64,000 nucleotides of DNA from Aureimonas fodinaquatilis (GCF_008369445.1 NZ_VTWH01000001.1:372001-436000), one strand, 5' to 3'; counted from the stretch's first letter, positions 1 to 9,337 are shown. Notes: a model not told the origin generated them from the sequence alone. Made by a program: numbers and translations.

Positions 1-1
1 T

Positions 2-991
2 ATCGCGGTGGATCTCAAGCACCCTGAAGCGACCGATGTTGTGCATCGCCTGATTGGCCGGACACATGTGCTGGCGGAAAATTACCGGCCGGGAACATTG
101 GACAGGCTGGGGCTTGGTTACGAGCAGGTCAAAGCCCGCAAACCTGACATCATCTACGCCTCTGCCTCGGGGTTCGGCAGTACCGGCCCGCTGGTCCGCC
201 GCCCGGGGCAGGACCTGTTGGTTCAGGCAATGTCCGGGCTTGCCCGTGCAACCGGGGATGGTCGGGTGCCTGTGCCTGTCGGCCTTGCCGCAGTGGATCA
301 GCACGGAGCCGCGCTCATGGCGCTTTCCATCACGGGGGCCTATGCAAAATGGCAGGCAACCGGCCTTGGAACGCGTGTTGAATCCAGCCTGTTTTCCGCG
401 GCGATCGATCTGCAGAATGAATCCATTGTGACTTACCATGCCGCCGGGCTCGGTTCCCGAAGCATGCCCCGGGATCCACATCTGGCAACATGGTATCATG
501 AAGCGCCCTATGGCGTTTACGCGGTGAAGGATGCCTTCGTTGCACTGTCGATGACCAAGGTTGAAGCCCTTGCAGACGCGTTGAACAGCGACCGGCTGAA
601 AGCGCTTGTCGATCTGGATCCGTTTGTCGAGCGCGATATCATCGCGTCTGAAACCGCCGACGTTTTGAGAGAGTGGTCTTTTGATGCGCTGTCTGAAGCT
701 CTGGACAGCGGCGGCATCTGGTTTGCCCGGGTTGAAGACTACGAGGATCTGGCCGCAAACCCGCAGGCTGCGCACAATGGCGCGTTTCAGACGATGCCGG
801 TGAATGATGCTCAGGCGACCCTGGTCAGCCATCCTGTCAGCTACAATGGTGAAGTACCGGGCATCAGGACTATGGCGCTGTCGGCGGGGGCCGACACACG
901 AAGCGTGCTGGAGAATGCAGGTTTCGACGGCAGCGAAGTCGCCGACCTTATTCGAAACAATGTTGTTTTCACGCCGGATGACGCGGCATGA
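2..991 (+). CDS. Class III (CaiB/BaiF) CoA-transferase, 5' end cut by window
   Basis: Family III CoA-transferases move CoA between carboxylic acids. The frame is open from base 2, and the first visible residues match the internal IALDLKxPEG segment, so roughly the first 60-70 residues lie outside the window and the GTG at 8 is not a true start. Visible motifs are ENYRPG, YASASGFG and RRPGQDL; the probable catalytic Asp is in AAVDQHG, about 97 residues after base 8. The stop overlaps the MaoC start (ATGA), indicating translational coupling. The substrate is not readable from sequence; the operon couples it to a sugar-type importer and an amidase. Family call is secure, substrate unknown. Confidence 0.92.
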   Translation: MAVDLKHPEATDVVHRLIGRTHVLAENYRPGTLDRLGLGYEQVKARKPDIIYASASGFGSTGPLVRRPGQDLLVQAMSGLARATGDGRVPVPVGLAAVDQHGAALMALSITGAYAKWQATGLGTRVESSLFSAAIDLQNESIVTYHAAGLGSRSMPRDPHLATWYHEAPYGVYAVKDAFVALSMTKVEALADALNSDRLKALVDLDPFVERDIIASETADVLREWSFDALSEALDSGGIWFARVEDYEDLAANPQAAHNGAFQTMPVNDAQATLVSHPVSYNGEVPGIRTMALSAGADTRSVLENAGFDGSEVADLIRNNVVFTPDDAA

Positions 992-1443
992 GTGAGGCCA
1001 GGTCCTTTTACGTTTCCGTCGGTGACGCGGTGTCGTTTTCAAAAACCGTGGGTGAATCTGACGTGTATCTGTTTGCCGGGATCACCGGTGATCTGTCTTC
1101 CAACCATGTCAATGAACAGGTCATGGCCAAATCCCGATTTGGCAGGCGCGTTGTTCACGGCGCTTTGCTTGTGGGCTTCATGTCCACCTGCTCGACCCGC
1201 ATGATTGAAACATTTGGCGCGGGTGCAAGAGGCTCGGTTACAGCCGTTGCCCTGGGCTATGAGCGCATTCGCTTTGTGGCGCCTGTCTTCATCGGAGATA
1301 CGGTGACAGTTCAATATCGCATCAGCCGCGTGGAGCCGGAACGGGCGCGAAGCTACGGAGAAATTACCGTTACAAACCAAGAGGATACGGTTGTTGCGGT
1401 TGCTGAGGGCATTCTGAAATGGGTGCCGGATCATGGCAGTTAA
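988..1443 (+). CDS. MaoC-like dehydratase (hotdog fold)
   Basis: 151 aa, the size of a single-hotdog (R)-hydratase that hydrates enoyl-CoA or dehydrates 3-hydroxyacyl-CoA. The hydratase motif is visible as AGITGDxxxNH, with the Asp at about 35 and the His at about 40, five residues apart as in the family. HGALLVGF and the RFVAPVFIGDTV strand also fit MaoC. ATG at 988 overlaps the CoA-transferase stop by four bases. Together the pair would activate an acid as its CoA thioester and hydrate or dehydrate it. A second MaoC gene sits at 20555-21016 beside another CoA-transferase operon. Confidence 0.9.
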   Translation: MSEARSFYVSVGDAVSFSKTVGESDVYLFAGITGDLSSNHVNEQVMAKSRFGRRVVHGALLVGFMSTCSTRMIETFGAGARGSVTAVALGYERIRFVAPVFIGDTVTVQYRISRVEPERARSYGEITVTNQEDTVVAVAEGILKWVPDHGS

Positions 1444-1462
1444 TCTCAAAATGGAGGTCGTT

Positions 1463-2464
1463 ATGCGCAATCACATTCGTAAACTTCGCACTTTGCTGGT
1501 CACAGGCGTGGCAATGGCAACCTGCCTGGCTGTCTTGCCTGCGCAGGCGCAGGAAGAAAAAACCTTTGCCGTCGTGGTCAAGGTGGCAGGCGATCCATGG
1601 TGGAGCCGTCTGGAAGAAGGGCTCGTTGAATTCGCCGCCGAAAATCCAGGTATCCGCGTCTTCATGCAGGGCGTTTCGCAAGCCGATGCAGCGCTTCAGG
1701 CACAGTTGATCGAAGATCTGGTGGCGCAGAATGTTGATGCGCTGGGCATTGTTCCGATTTCGCCGCAGACGCTTGAGCCTGTCATCGCCAAAGCCCGCGA
1801 AAAGGGCATTGTCGTCGTAACCCATGAAGGCGAGACCCAGCCGACAAAGGATTACGACATTGAAGCATTCGACAACGCGGCCTACGGCGTTCATCTGATG
1901 GATCAGCTGGCGGCAGGCATGGGCGAAGAGGGCGAGTATGCCGTCTTTGTCGGTCGGTTGACCAATGTTTCGCAGAATATCTGGGTTGATGCTGCCATTG
2001 CGCATCAAAAAGAAAAATACCCCAACATGACATTGGTGGGAGATCGCAACGAAACGGGTGAGGACGCAGCCACCGCCTATCGCAAGACACTTGAGTTGCT
2101 GGCCGCCTATCCGAACATCAAGGGTTTTCAGGGTTCGTCGTCAAATGACCCGATCGGAATCGGCCAAGCAGTTGAGGAAGCGGGCCTTGAAGAACGCACC
2201 ACTGTTGTGAGCACCAGTCTGGTGTCGCTGACGCGTGATCTTCTGGAAACCGGCGCTGTCGATGTCATCAGTTTCTGGGATCCCAAGCTTGCGGGACAGG
2301 CAATGATGGTTGCCGCGCTTCGCAAGATCAACAACGAACCGATTGAGACAGGCGATGATCTGGGTATCGTCGGCTACGAAAGCGTGACCGTGGTGGATGA
2401 CGTGGTTTACGGCGCTGCGTGGGTCGATGTCACCGCCGAAAACATGGATGAGTACGATTTCTGA
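1463..2464 (+). CDS. Periplasmic sugar-type ABC substrate-binding protein
   Basis: 333 aa. ATG 1463 is chosen because GGAGG lies just upstream and the protein then begins with a clean Sec signal peptide (basic MRNHIRKLR, hydrophobic stretch, AQA-Q cleavage near residue 30). The mature part starts TFAVVVKVAGDPWW and looks like the periplasmic-binding-protein type 1 fold used by ribose, rhamnose and autoinducer-2 binding proteins. An upstream ATG at 1433 is possible but adds ten residues before the signal. It is first of the importer set and is followed by a small intercistronic hairpin, common where the binding protein is made in excess. Ligand unknown. Confidence 0.9.
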   Translation: MRNHIRKLRTLLVTGVAMATCLAVLPAQAQEEKTFAVVVKVAGDPWWSRLEEGLVEFAAENPGIRVFMQGVSQADAALQAQLIEDLVAQNVDALGIVPISPQTLEPVIAKAREKGIVVVTHEGETQPTKDYDIEAFDNAAYGVHLMDQLAAGMGEEGEYAVFVGRLTNVSQNIWVDAAIAHQKEKYPNMTLVGDRNETGEDAATAYRKTLELLAAYPNIKGFQGSSSNDPIGIGQAVEEAGLEERTTVVSTSLVSLTRDLLETGAVDVISFWDPKLAGQAMMVAALRKINNEPIETGDDLGIVGYESVTVVDDVVYGAAWVDVTAENMDEYDF

Positions 2465-2488
2465 TCGCATTCCGACACCACACCGATG

Positions 2489-2506
2489 CCGGGCATGGCT
2501 GCCCGG
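2489..2506 (+). other. Intercistronic stem-loop between binding protein and ATPase
   Basis: CCGGGC (2489-2494) and GCCCGG (2501-2506) form a perfect 6-bp stem with a 6-nt loop, extendable outward by G-U pairs, 25 bases after the binding-protein stop. There is no T tract, so it is more likely an mRNA-stabilising or partial-attenuation hairpin than a terminator. Seen by eye; folding energy not computed. Confidence 0.45.
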
Positions 2507-2535
2507 TGTCGTCTGTATGAGACCGAACTTCGCGC

Positions 2536-4083
2536 GTGGCGGATCCTATGATCGAAGCAGATAGACATTCCGGGCATGCCGGCAGAGCGCCTCTGTTGCG
2601 CGTTGTGGACATCGTCAAAAATTATGGTGGAATTCGCGCACTTTCCGGCGTCAGTCTGGACGTGGCTGCCGGAGAGGTGATCTCACTCGCAGGTGAAAAC
2701 GGTTCGGGAAAATCAACTCTCATCCGCGCGATCGCCGGCATCGAGCGTCCCGATTCCGGCGGCATCTTTATTGATGGCGTGGACTGGACACAGCGCCCGC
2801 CCTCCGATCGCATTGATGCAGGTGTGCAGATTATTTACCAGGATTTTGCGCCGCTGCCCAATCTGACCGCAGGTGAGAATATCTGGCTGCCACGGCAGAT
2901 CAGCCAGGGCAGGCGTATTGTTGCGCGCCGGGAGGGTATGGCTCTTGCCCGCGAAGTGCTTGCCGATATGAAGGTGGACATCGATCTGGATCGCGATCTG
3001 GAAGAGCTGTCGGTTGCGCATAAGCAGGTGGTAGCCATCGCCCGTGCGCTGGCACACAAAGCGCGTCTGTTGATCATGGATGAGCCGACAACCGCCCTGA
3101 CGCACCGGGAGGTGGAGCAGCTTTTTACGTTGATCCGCCGTCTGGCTGCGAATGGGATGGGCTTTATTTTTGTCAGCCATAAGCTTCAGGAAGTGTCGGA
3201 AATTGCCGAGCGCGCCGTGGTCCTGCGCAATGGGAAGGTGCATCTGTCGGCGCCGCTTTCTCAGTTGAACGAGGCTGACATACAGCGCGCCATGACTGGC
3301 AGAGAGATTTCCGCAAAGCGTTACGAGCGGGGGCCGGTTGCCGCGGTATCCACGCCGCGGCTGGAAGTTTCCGGCCTCTCTCGCGCCGGCCAATATGAGC
3401 ATATCGGATTTTCTCTGCAGCCCGGCGAGATTCTGGGGCTGGCAGGCCTTATGGGAGCCGGACGAACCGCGCTGGCCAAATCCATCTTCGGCATTGCACC
3501 AGCGCAGGCAGGTTCGCTGAAAGTCGATGGACAAGCTACAGCAATAGGGTCTGTTGCAGATGCGCTTGCGGCCCGGATAGCCTATGTGCCAGAGGATCGG
3601 CTGAGTGAGGGGCTTTTCCTCAATTTCTCAATTCGCGACAATATTGTGGTTCGCGCCGTTGAAAGATTGACCGATCGGTTCGGCTGGCTGACAGGTGCGC
3701 GCAAATCGAAAGAAGCCTATCACTGGATTGACAGGCTGACGATCAAGGCCGCATCGGACAAGGCGCCGGTCAGCAGCCTGTCTGGTGGAAACCAGCAACG
3801 CGTCGTTCTGGCCAAATGGCTTGCGAGCAATCCTTCCATTCTGATTTTGAACCGTCCGTCTGTCGGCGTTGATGTCGGCTCCAAGAGCGATCTGCACGAG
3901 GTCGTTGTCGAGCTTGCAAATGATGGGCTCGGCGTCATCGTCATTTCCGATGATCTGCCGGAGCTGATGCAATTGTGCGACCGCATTCTGGTGCTGCGCA
4001 ACGGCCGCATTGTTGCCGAGCGCCAGATTCCGGAAACCCCGGAACTGGAAATCCTGGACATTATAAACGAGACGCACTCATGA
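2536..4083 (+). CDS. Sugar ABC transporter ATP-binding protein, two nucleotide-binding domains
   Basis: 515 aa tandem ATPase of the RbsA/MglA type that energises import. Domain 1 has an intact Walker A (GENGSGKST, near 54-62), signature-like LSVAHKQ and Walker B LLIMDEP. Domain 2 (from about 290) has the degenerate Walker A GAGRTALAK usual for this family, a good LSGGNQQ signature, and Walker B LILNRPS, where Asp-Glu is replaced by Asn-Arg. The second site should therefore not hydrolyse ATP. The GTG at 2536 or ATG at 2548 could start the protein; neither has a strong ribosome site. The stop overlaps the next ATG. Confidence 0.93.
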   Translation: MADPMIEADRHSGHAGRAPLLRVVDIVKNYGGIRALSGVSLDVAAGEVISLAGENGSGKSTLIRAIAGIERPDSGGIFIDGVDWTQRPPSDRIDAGVQIIYQDFAPLPNLTAGENIWLPRQISQGRRIVARREGMALAREVLADMKVDIDLDRDLEELSVAHKQVVAIARALAHKARLLIMDEPTTALTHREVEQLFTLIRRLAANGMGFIFVSHKLQEVSEIAERAVVLRNGKVHLSAPLSQLNEADIQRAMTGREISAKRYERGPVAAVSTPRLEVSGLSRAGQYEHIGFSLQPGEILGLAGLMGAGRTALAKSIFGIAPAQAGSLKVDGQATAIGSVADALAARIAYVPEDRLSEGLFLNFSIRDNIVVRAVERLTDRFGWLTGARKSKEAYHWIDRLTIKAASDKAPVSSLSGGNQQRVVLAKWLASNPSILILNRPSVGVDVGSKSDLHEVVVELANDGLGVIVISDDLPELMQLCDRILVLRNGRIVAERQIPETPELEILDIINETHS

Positions 4084-5069
4084 CCTTGCCCCGCCTCCTC
4101 ATGCGCCATGAGACAATTCTGCTGCTGGTCGTGGTTGGTATGATTGCGCTCATCAACCTGATCAATCCCGGTTTCCTCACGCTGTTCAATCTGTTTTCCA
4201 TGTTGAAAAGCAGCACGGTCGTCGGGCTGTTTGCGATTGGCTTTTTCGTCATACTCGTTATCGGCGGGCTGGATGTTTCCTTTGCCGCAATTGCAATCGT
4301 TGCCATGTACGGCACGGTTGTCATAGCCAATGCGTTTTTCCCCGATCTGTCGATCTGGCTGCTGTTTGGCATGGCAGGGCTGATCGGCATGCTGCTGGGC
4401 ACGATCAATGGTGTTCTGGTGGCCTGGCTCAAGGCCCCGTCGTTGATCATCACACTGGGGACGACAAGCCTGTTCCGCGGCTTTCTGCTTTATTTCGTTG
4501 GCACCGATACAATCCGAAGAGTGCCATCGGGAATGGTGGATTTTTCCCGCACCAATGTTCTGACGCTGACTGCCGAAAACGGCGCCCGCGTGGGCCTGCA
4601 TGTGTCGGTCATCATTCTTCTGGTCATTGCTTTGCTGGTGCATTTCATCATGCGCCACACCACGGTGGGGCGCAGTCTCTATGCCATAGGTGGCAATCGC
4701 AGCGCGGCGCAGCGAATGGGCATCAGTGTTCTGAAAATTGAAACGCTGGCTTACACGGCCGCCGGCACACTTGCCGGAATTGCCGGGTTGATTGCGGGGG
4801 GCATCATCCGCCTTGCCAACCCGCAAACTCTTGTGGGCGGCGAGCTGGATGTTATTGCTGCCGTTGTTATTGGCGGCGCTGCAATCACCGGCGGCAGAGG
4901 AAGTGTAGTCGGAGTCCTTCTGGGCGTTTTCCTGATTGTCACAACCAACAGCAGCCTGATCGCGCTGGGCGTTTCCACGGTGTGGCAAAAAGTTGCAATC
5001 GGCACGCTGCTGCTGATCGCTATTGGTTTGCCAATGCTGGTGCGGCGCATGCAGGGAGCACAATCATGA
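4080..5069 (+). CDS. Sugar-type ABC transporter permease (first)
   Basis: 329 aa inner-membrane permease of the BPD_transp_2 (RbsC-like) family with about nine hydrophobic segments. The family hallmark GGLDVSFAAIA follows the second membrane span, and IGGNRSAAQRMGI is the cytoplasmic loop that contacts the ATPase. ATG 4080 overlaps the ATPase stop as ATGA; the longer open frame upstream runs through ATPase coding sequence and is ignored. With the second permease downstream it should form a heterodimeric pore. Confidence 0.93.
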   Translation: MTLPRLLMRHETILLLVVVGMIALINLINPGFLTLFNLFSMLKSSTVVGLFAIGFFVILVIGGLDVSFAAIAIVAMYGTVVIANAFFPDLSIWLLFGMAGLIGMLLGTINGVLVAWLKAPSLIITLGTTSLFRGFLLYFVGTDTIRRVPSGMVDFSRTNVLTLTAENGARVGLHVSVIILLVIALLVHFIMRHTTVGRSLYAIGGNRSAAQRMGISVLKIETLAYTAAGTLAGIAGLIAGGIIRLANPQTLVGGELDVIAAVVIGGAAITGGRGSVVGVLLGVFLIVTTNSSLIALGVSTVWQKVAIGTLLLIAIGLPMLVRRMQGAQS

Positions 5070-6133
5070 CAACAACGGATCGTTCCCGGCGCGCCAGTGT
5101 GCTTCCAGACTTCATCGACACGCATGTGATCGTGCTGTTCTTTGCTGCAGTTGCCGTGTTCGCGGCTTTGGGTTTCGCCCGACCGGACATATTTCTGAGC
5201 GCGCAGAACCTGCAGTCGATGCTGCTTCAGATCAGTGTTATCGGTCTGCTTTCACTGGCCGTGGCGCTGACTTTGCTGACAGGTGGTATTGATCTCTCCA
5301 TCAACGCTGTTGCAAATCTGGCCTCGATTGTCGCCGCCAGTTTCCTCAGCGCCTCTGTCGGCAGCAACCTCGGTTTGCCGCCGGAACTTCTTGCCGTGTT
5401 TGCCCTGGTTGTCGGGCTGGTGGTGGGGCTGTTGTGCGGGCTCTTCAACGGATTTCTGATCGCGGTCCTTGGCTATTCGCCCATTCTTGCCACGCTGGGC
5501 ACGATGACGCTGTTCATCGGCTTTGGCACCGTCATCACCGGTGGCAGCACGCTTTTCGGAATTGCCTCACTGGCCAACATCGGGCGTGGTGCTTTTCTGG
5601 GCATTCCATTTCCTGCCATCGTGTTTGTGCTGATAGCGTTGGGCCTTGCCGCAATGCTGCACGGCCGCCGCCTGGGGTTCAACCTCTATCTTTATGGCGC
5701 AAATCCAACGGCCGCCCGCTATTCCGGCATCAACACACGCAAGCTGCTTCTGATTGTTTATGCGATCAGCGGTGCGCTGTCGGGGCTGGCCGGCATTGTC
5801 AATCTGAGCGTTACGAATTCGGCCAATGTCGATTTCGGATCTTCCTATGTTCTGCTGGCCATCCTTGTTTCTGTGCTCGGTGGCATTTCACCTCTGGGTG
5901 GCGTCGGCAAAATTCTGGGGGTCATCTTCTCGGTGATCATTCTGCAGCTGCTTTCCACGGGCCTGAACCTCATCCTTCAGGCCAGCGGCAGCAACTTCCT
6001 CAGGGACTTCGCCTGGGGCCTGACACTCATTCTGGTGCTTGCCATCGGCCGGGTCCAGTTCGGCAGCCTGCAGAAGCTGTTTTCGCGCCACTCGGGCACT
6101 GTCGAAAAGGGGGAAGCCAATGGCAAAGGATGA
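5066..6133 (+). CDS. Sugar-type ABC transporter permease (second)
   Basis: 355 aa, same RbsC-like family as the preceding gene. LTGGIDLSINAV is the conserved loop motif and YGANPTAARYSGI the coupling region. ATG 5066 sits on the preceding stop (ATGA). The C-terminal tail ends with a basic, soluble stretch after the last membrane helix. Two different permeases with one tandem ATPase is the layout of rhamnose- and AI-2-type importers. The 3' end overlaps the following small gene by 14 bases. Confidence 0.93.
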   Translation: MTTTDRSRRASVLPDFIDTHVIVLFFAAVAVFAALGFARPDIFLSAQNLQSMLLQISVIGLLSLAVALTLLTGGIDLSINAVANLASIVAASFLSASVGSNLGLPPELLAVFALVVGLVVGLLCGLFNGFLIAVLGYSPILATLGTMTLFIGFGTVITGGSTLFGIASLANIGRGAFLGIPFPAIVFVLIALGLAAMLHGRRLGFNLYLYGANPTAARYSGINTRKLLLIVYAISGALSGLAGIVNLSVTNSANVDFGSSYVLLAILVSVLGGISPLGGVGKILGVIFSVIILQLLSTGLNLILQASGSNFLRDFAWGLTLILVLAIGRVQFGSLQKLFSRHSGTVEKGEANGKG

Positions 6134-6323
6134 TGTGTCTGCGAGCGCGCTTCTCACCGCGTGCGACGCGATGCTGCGTGAGGTGGGTGGCTTTCCTCTT
6201 GCCGCTGACCGACTGCAGGAAGCGGAGCCTGTGATTGCCGGCATAGTTCGCGCAATCCGGACGATGGACGAAGTTGACGTGAGCGATCTGGAACCTGCTT
6301 TCATATTCCGGGTGGAGGCGTGA
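6120..6323 (+). CDS. AtzG-like small amidase subunit (DUF4089-type)
   Basis: 67 aa. The ending DVSDLEPAFIFRVEA matches the C-terminal LEPAxxFR signature of AtzG-like proteins, which are GatC-like subunits that bind and stabilise AtzE-type amidases. The start ATG 6120 lies inside the permease gene, and the stop abuts the amidase start, so the pair should be made in stoichiometric amounts. The neighbouring amidase supports the assignment strongly; the sequence alone is short. Confidence 0.75.
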   Translation: MAKDDVSASALLTACDAMLREVGGFPLAADRLQEAEPVIAGIVRAIRTMDEVDVSDLEPAFIFRVEA

Positions 6324-6325
6324 TC

Positions 6326-7741
6326 ATGCGTGCCGCACTGAGTATCCGTGAGGCGCAAACACGATTGCGCCAGGGCAGTTTGAAGGCGCGGGACCTCATG
6401 GAGGCCGCGATTGTTGCTGCGGATCGGCACGCTTGTGAACTGAATGTTTTTGCCGCACGGGCTGACAGCGACGGCCTGCTGACGGCGGCCGATAAGATTG
6501 ACCGGCGCCTTGCAACGGGTGAAGCGGTTGGACCGCTGGCGGGCATTCCGATCGCCATAAAGGATGTGTTCGGCACAAAAGACCTGCCAACCACTGCAAG
6601 CTCCAAGGTGCTTGCCGACCACCACACCGGAGTTGATGCAGAGGCCGTAGCCCGGCTGCGCTCATCCGGTGCGCTGGTTGTCGGAAAATCTCAGACACAT
6701 GAGTTTGCCTTCGGCCCCACAACCAACAACGAATATGCCGGGCCGTCGCGAAATCCATGGAACCCGGATCACGTGCCGGGCGGTTCCAGTGGCGGTTCTG
6801 CGATAGCACTTGCTGCGGGAATGTGCATGGGCGCGACGGGAAGCGACACTGGTGGCTCTATCCGCACGCCGAGCGCATTGTGCGGCGTTTCGGGATTGAA
6901 GCCCACTTATGGCCTGGTCAGCCGCCGCGGCGTGTTATCGCTTGCCTGGTCGCTTGATCATGCGGGACCAATGGCGCGCAGTGTCGATGATCTGGCATTC
7001 CTGCTTGAGGCGATGGCAGGGTTTGATGCGCGGGACAGCGGTTCAGTCGACAGGCCGGTGCAACAATACAGCGCCCTGATGAACCAGCCTGCCGGGCCCT
7101 TGAGAATTGGCGTACCGCAGGATTACTTTCTCGATCTGGTCGATGTGGAAGTCCATGCTGCCTTTGATGCGTCTCTGGAGTGCCTGCAGTCGATTGGCTG
7201 CAAGGTTCATCCGGTTTCCCTGCCCAGCATGAAATATGCCTTGGGCGCAGAACTGGCTATTCTGGGTTCGGAGGCTTCGGCCTACCATCGGGATCGTCTG
7301 AAGCGACAGGCTGAGGATTACTCGCCAAATGTGCGGCGTGAACTTCTGGCCGGGCTGACCATCTTGGCCAGCGATTATCTGTTGGGGCAGCGAGTCCGTG
7401 GCCTCATCTGCAAGGATTTTGCCACTGCTTTTCAGAACGTGGATGTGATTGCCACTCCGACGGTGCCCATTGTCGCGCCTTTGATAGGCGCCACGCAGGT
7501 GGTGGTGAACGGTGAGGCCACCCCGGCGCTGGATGCCATCTGGCGCAATGTGTTTCCAACCAATCTGACCGGCTCGCCCACGCTCAGCCTCCCGAATGGA
7601 TTTTCAAAGTCAGGACTGCCGATCGGTTTGCAACTGATCGGCCGATATTTTGATGAAACCACGCTGTTGCGACTGGGGCGCGATCTTCAGGCTGTGACAG
7701 AGTTTCACCGCCAGGCCCCGCCCATGATCGACAGCGCCTGA
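6326..7741 (+). CDS. Amidase-signature family amidohydrolase (AtzE-like)
   Basis: 471 aa. The Ser-cisSer-Lys triad is visible: Lys about 79 in IAIKD, cis-Ser about 154 in PGGSSGGS and nucleophilic Ser about 178 in SDTGGSIR, with the 24-residue Ser spacing of the family. ATG 6326 has GGAGG seven bases upstream and is preferred over the GTG at 6320. With its AtzG-like partner it resembles 1-carboxybiuret hydrolase AtzE, but nothing identifies biuret as the substrate here: no cyanuric acid or allophanate genes are present. More likely it cleaves an amide imported by the preceding ABC system. Confidence 0.9.
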   Translation: MRAALSIREAQTRLRQGSLKARDLMEAAIVAADRHACELNVFAARADSDGLLTAADKIDRRLATGEAVGPLAGIPIAIKDVFGTKDLPTTASSKVLADHHTGVDAEAVARLRSSGALVVGKSQTHEFAFGPTTNNEYAGPSRNPWNPDHVPGGSSGGSAIALAAGMCMGATGSDTGGSIRTPSALCGVSGLKPTYGLVSRRGVLSLAWSLDHAGPMARSVDDLAFLLEAMAGFDARDSGSVDRPVQQYSALMNQPAGPLRIGVPQDYFLDLVDVEVHAAFDASLECLQSIGCKVHPVSLPSMKYALGAELAILGSEASAYHRDRLKRQAEDYSPNVRRELLAGLTILASDYLLGQRVRGLICKDFATAFQNVDVIATPTVPIVAPLIGATQVVVNGEATPALDAIWRNVFPTNLTGSPTLSLPNGFSKSGLPIGLQLIGRYFDETTLLRLGRDLQAVTEFHRQAPPMIDSA

Positions 7742-7774
7742 AGTTTTAACATGCAATTTCCCACAGAGGTCTCC

Positions 7775-8842
7775 ATGAACCGTTATAATCCGCGTGATCT
7801 GGCGGCACTTGCCGCTGCGCTTCTGGAGTGTTCCGGAATGCCGGAAGATCGTGCCATTGAAGTCGCCGACATATTGCTCGAAGCGGATATGATGGGACAT
7901 GACACCCACGGGCTTCAATTGCTGCCAGCCTATCTTGATGAGCTGGCCGCCGGACGCATGCGCGCCACCGGCAATTATGAGATAGTGAGTGACAGGGGCG
8001 CCGTTGCCGTATGGGATGGCCTGTGGCTGAGTGGCGTTTGGCTGACTTTGCGTGGGCTGGAATTTGCCGCGCAGAGGGCAGAACAGTTTGGCCTGGGCGC
8101 AGTAGCAATCCGCCGCAGCCACCATATCGCCTGTCTTCAGGCATATCTGCCCCGCATGACAGATCGTGGACTGGTGCCCATGATCACATCATCAGATCCG
8201 TCTCTGGCATCGGTGGCGCCGTTTGGCGGGCTTGATCCGGTTTTCACTCCAGATCCGATAGCCCTGGGCATCCCGACAAAAGCAGACCCGATCCTCATCG
8301 ACATGTCGACGTCAATTACCACAAACGCCATGACCGGGCGTCTGGCAAAGGCGGGCCAACGCATGCGGGGACAATGGTTGCAGGACCATGAGGGCAACCT
8401 GACGGACGACCCCGGCGTGCTGACGCGTGAACCAAAGGGAACGCTGCTGCCCAGTGGCGGGCAGGATCATGGTCACAAGGGTTACAACATGGCCCTGATG
8501 GTCGAGTGCCTGTCACAAGGGCTTGCAGGCTATGGGCGCGGCATTGCGGAAACGCAGTGGGGAGCCACAACCTATATTCAGGTTTTCTCGCCGGAATTCT
8601 TTGCTGGGGCTGACGCGTTCACGGACCGCTCGTCGGCAATTGCGGCCCAATGCCTGGCGTCAAGAGCCCACCCCGATGCCGGAGCGGTTCGTCTGCCGGG
8701 CCAGAAAGGCCTTGAGCGCCGCCGCGATGCAGAAGATCAAGGGTTGTTACTGCCTTCGATGTTTGTGCAGGGCCTGGTGCAACGGGCCTCTGATCTGGGT
8801 GCAAGGGTGCCGCAGGGCCTTGGCGGCCGCAACCCTGGCTAG
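7775..8842 (+). CDS. LDH2/malate dehydrogenase-family oxidoreductase
   Basis: 355 aa NAD(P)-dependent 2-hydroxyacid (or imino acid) dehydrogenase of the Ldh_2 family, unrelated to classical lactate dehydrogenase. Family segments: ADMMGHDTHGLQLLP near the N-terminus with the conserved His, RRSHHIACLQAY, PDPIALGIPT, LIDMSTS and the HKGYNMALMVE loop. ATG 7775 has GAGGT upstream. It is last in the operon and converges on the START-domain gene 45 bases away. It probably oxidises a hydroxy acid from the amidase or CoA steps, which is inference. Confidence 0.88.
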   Translation: MNRYNPRDLAALAAALLECSGMPEDRAIEVADILLEADMMGHDTHGLQLLPAYLDELAAGRMRATGNYEIVSDRGAVAVWDGLWLSGVWLTLRGLEFAAQRAEQFGLGAVAIRRSHHIACLQAYLPRMTDRGLVPMITSSDPSLASVAPFGGLDPVFTPDPIALGIPTKADPILIDMSTSITTNAMTGRLAKAGQRMRGQWLQDHEGNLTDDPGVLTREPKGTLLPSGGQDHGHKGYNMALMVECLSQGLAGYGRGIAETQWGATTYIQVFSPEFFAGADAFTDRSSAIAAQCLASRAHPDAGAVRLPGQKGLERRRDAEDQGLLLPSMFVQGLVQRASDLGARVPQGLGGRNPG

Positions 8843-8887
8843 CTTCAACGCCGGGCTCATGGAGATGCTCGGCTGTCGCGCCTTGGC

Positions 8888-9310
8888 TCAACGGCCATTC
8901 CGGGTTTTTTCGGCGTAACGCGCAAAGCTGTCGAGAATGGCCTGCCAGCCCTGCTGTTGCTGCTCAATCGAGTATTCACCATCAGGATCAAAGGACACTG
9001 TGACCTGAACTGCATCACCCACAGGCACAAACTCCACCCGCGCAGCGCGGTCACCGAACGTGTACTCAATCAGTGCATGTTGTTTGATTGCCGTGTAGGT
9101 CCCGGCAAAGTCAAATCCCATGCTGCCATCCTTGGCTTCCATGCGGGATGAGAATGTTCCGCCAACGCGCAGATCTACATCTGCGGCCGTGGTGTGCCAG
9201 TCCTCCGAGGCCGCATTCCACTGCCTGATATCCTCAGGTGAGGTATAAACCTTCCACACATGTTCAATCGGCGCGGCAACCATGGTCTGGACGGTGATGG
9301 GGTGGGTCAT
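8888..9310 (-). CDS. SRPBCC (AHSA1/START-like) domain protein
   Basis: 140 aa, a complete AHSA1-type helix-grip domain: starts ITVQTMVAAPIEHVWKVYTSPEDIRQWN and ends GWQAILDSFARYAE, the usual opening and C-terminal helix. Such proteins bind hydrophobic ligands or act as regulators; function cannot be narrowed. A paralogous gene lies 27 bases upstream, so the two are probably one transcript. Confidence 0.85.
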   Translation of the reverse strand: MTHPITVQTMVAAPIEHVWKVYTSPEDIRQWNAASEDWHTTAADVDLRVGGTFSSRMEAKDGSMGFDFAGTYTAIKQHALIEYTFGDRAARVEFVPVGDAVQVTVSFDPDGEYSIEQQQQGWQAILDSFARYAEKTRNGR

Positions 9311-9337
9311 GATGCTTTTCCTGTCAATGCGCGCTTG

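Noticed and set aside
3720-5063. Long - strand open frame (447 codons) opposite the ABC permease
   Set aside because: It is antisense to a clear permease, rich in Gln/Asn/His and low in hydrophobic structure, with no family match: a GC-bias shadow.
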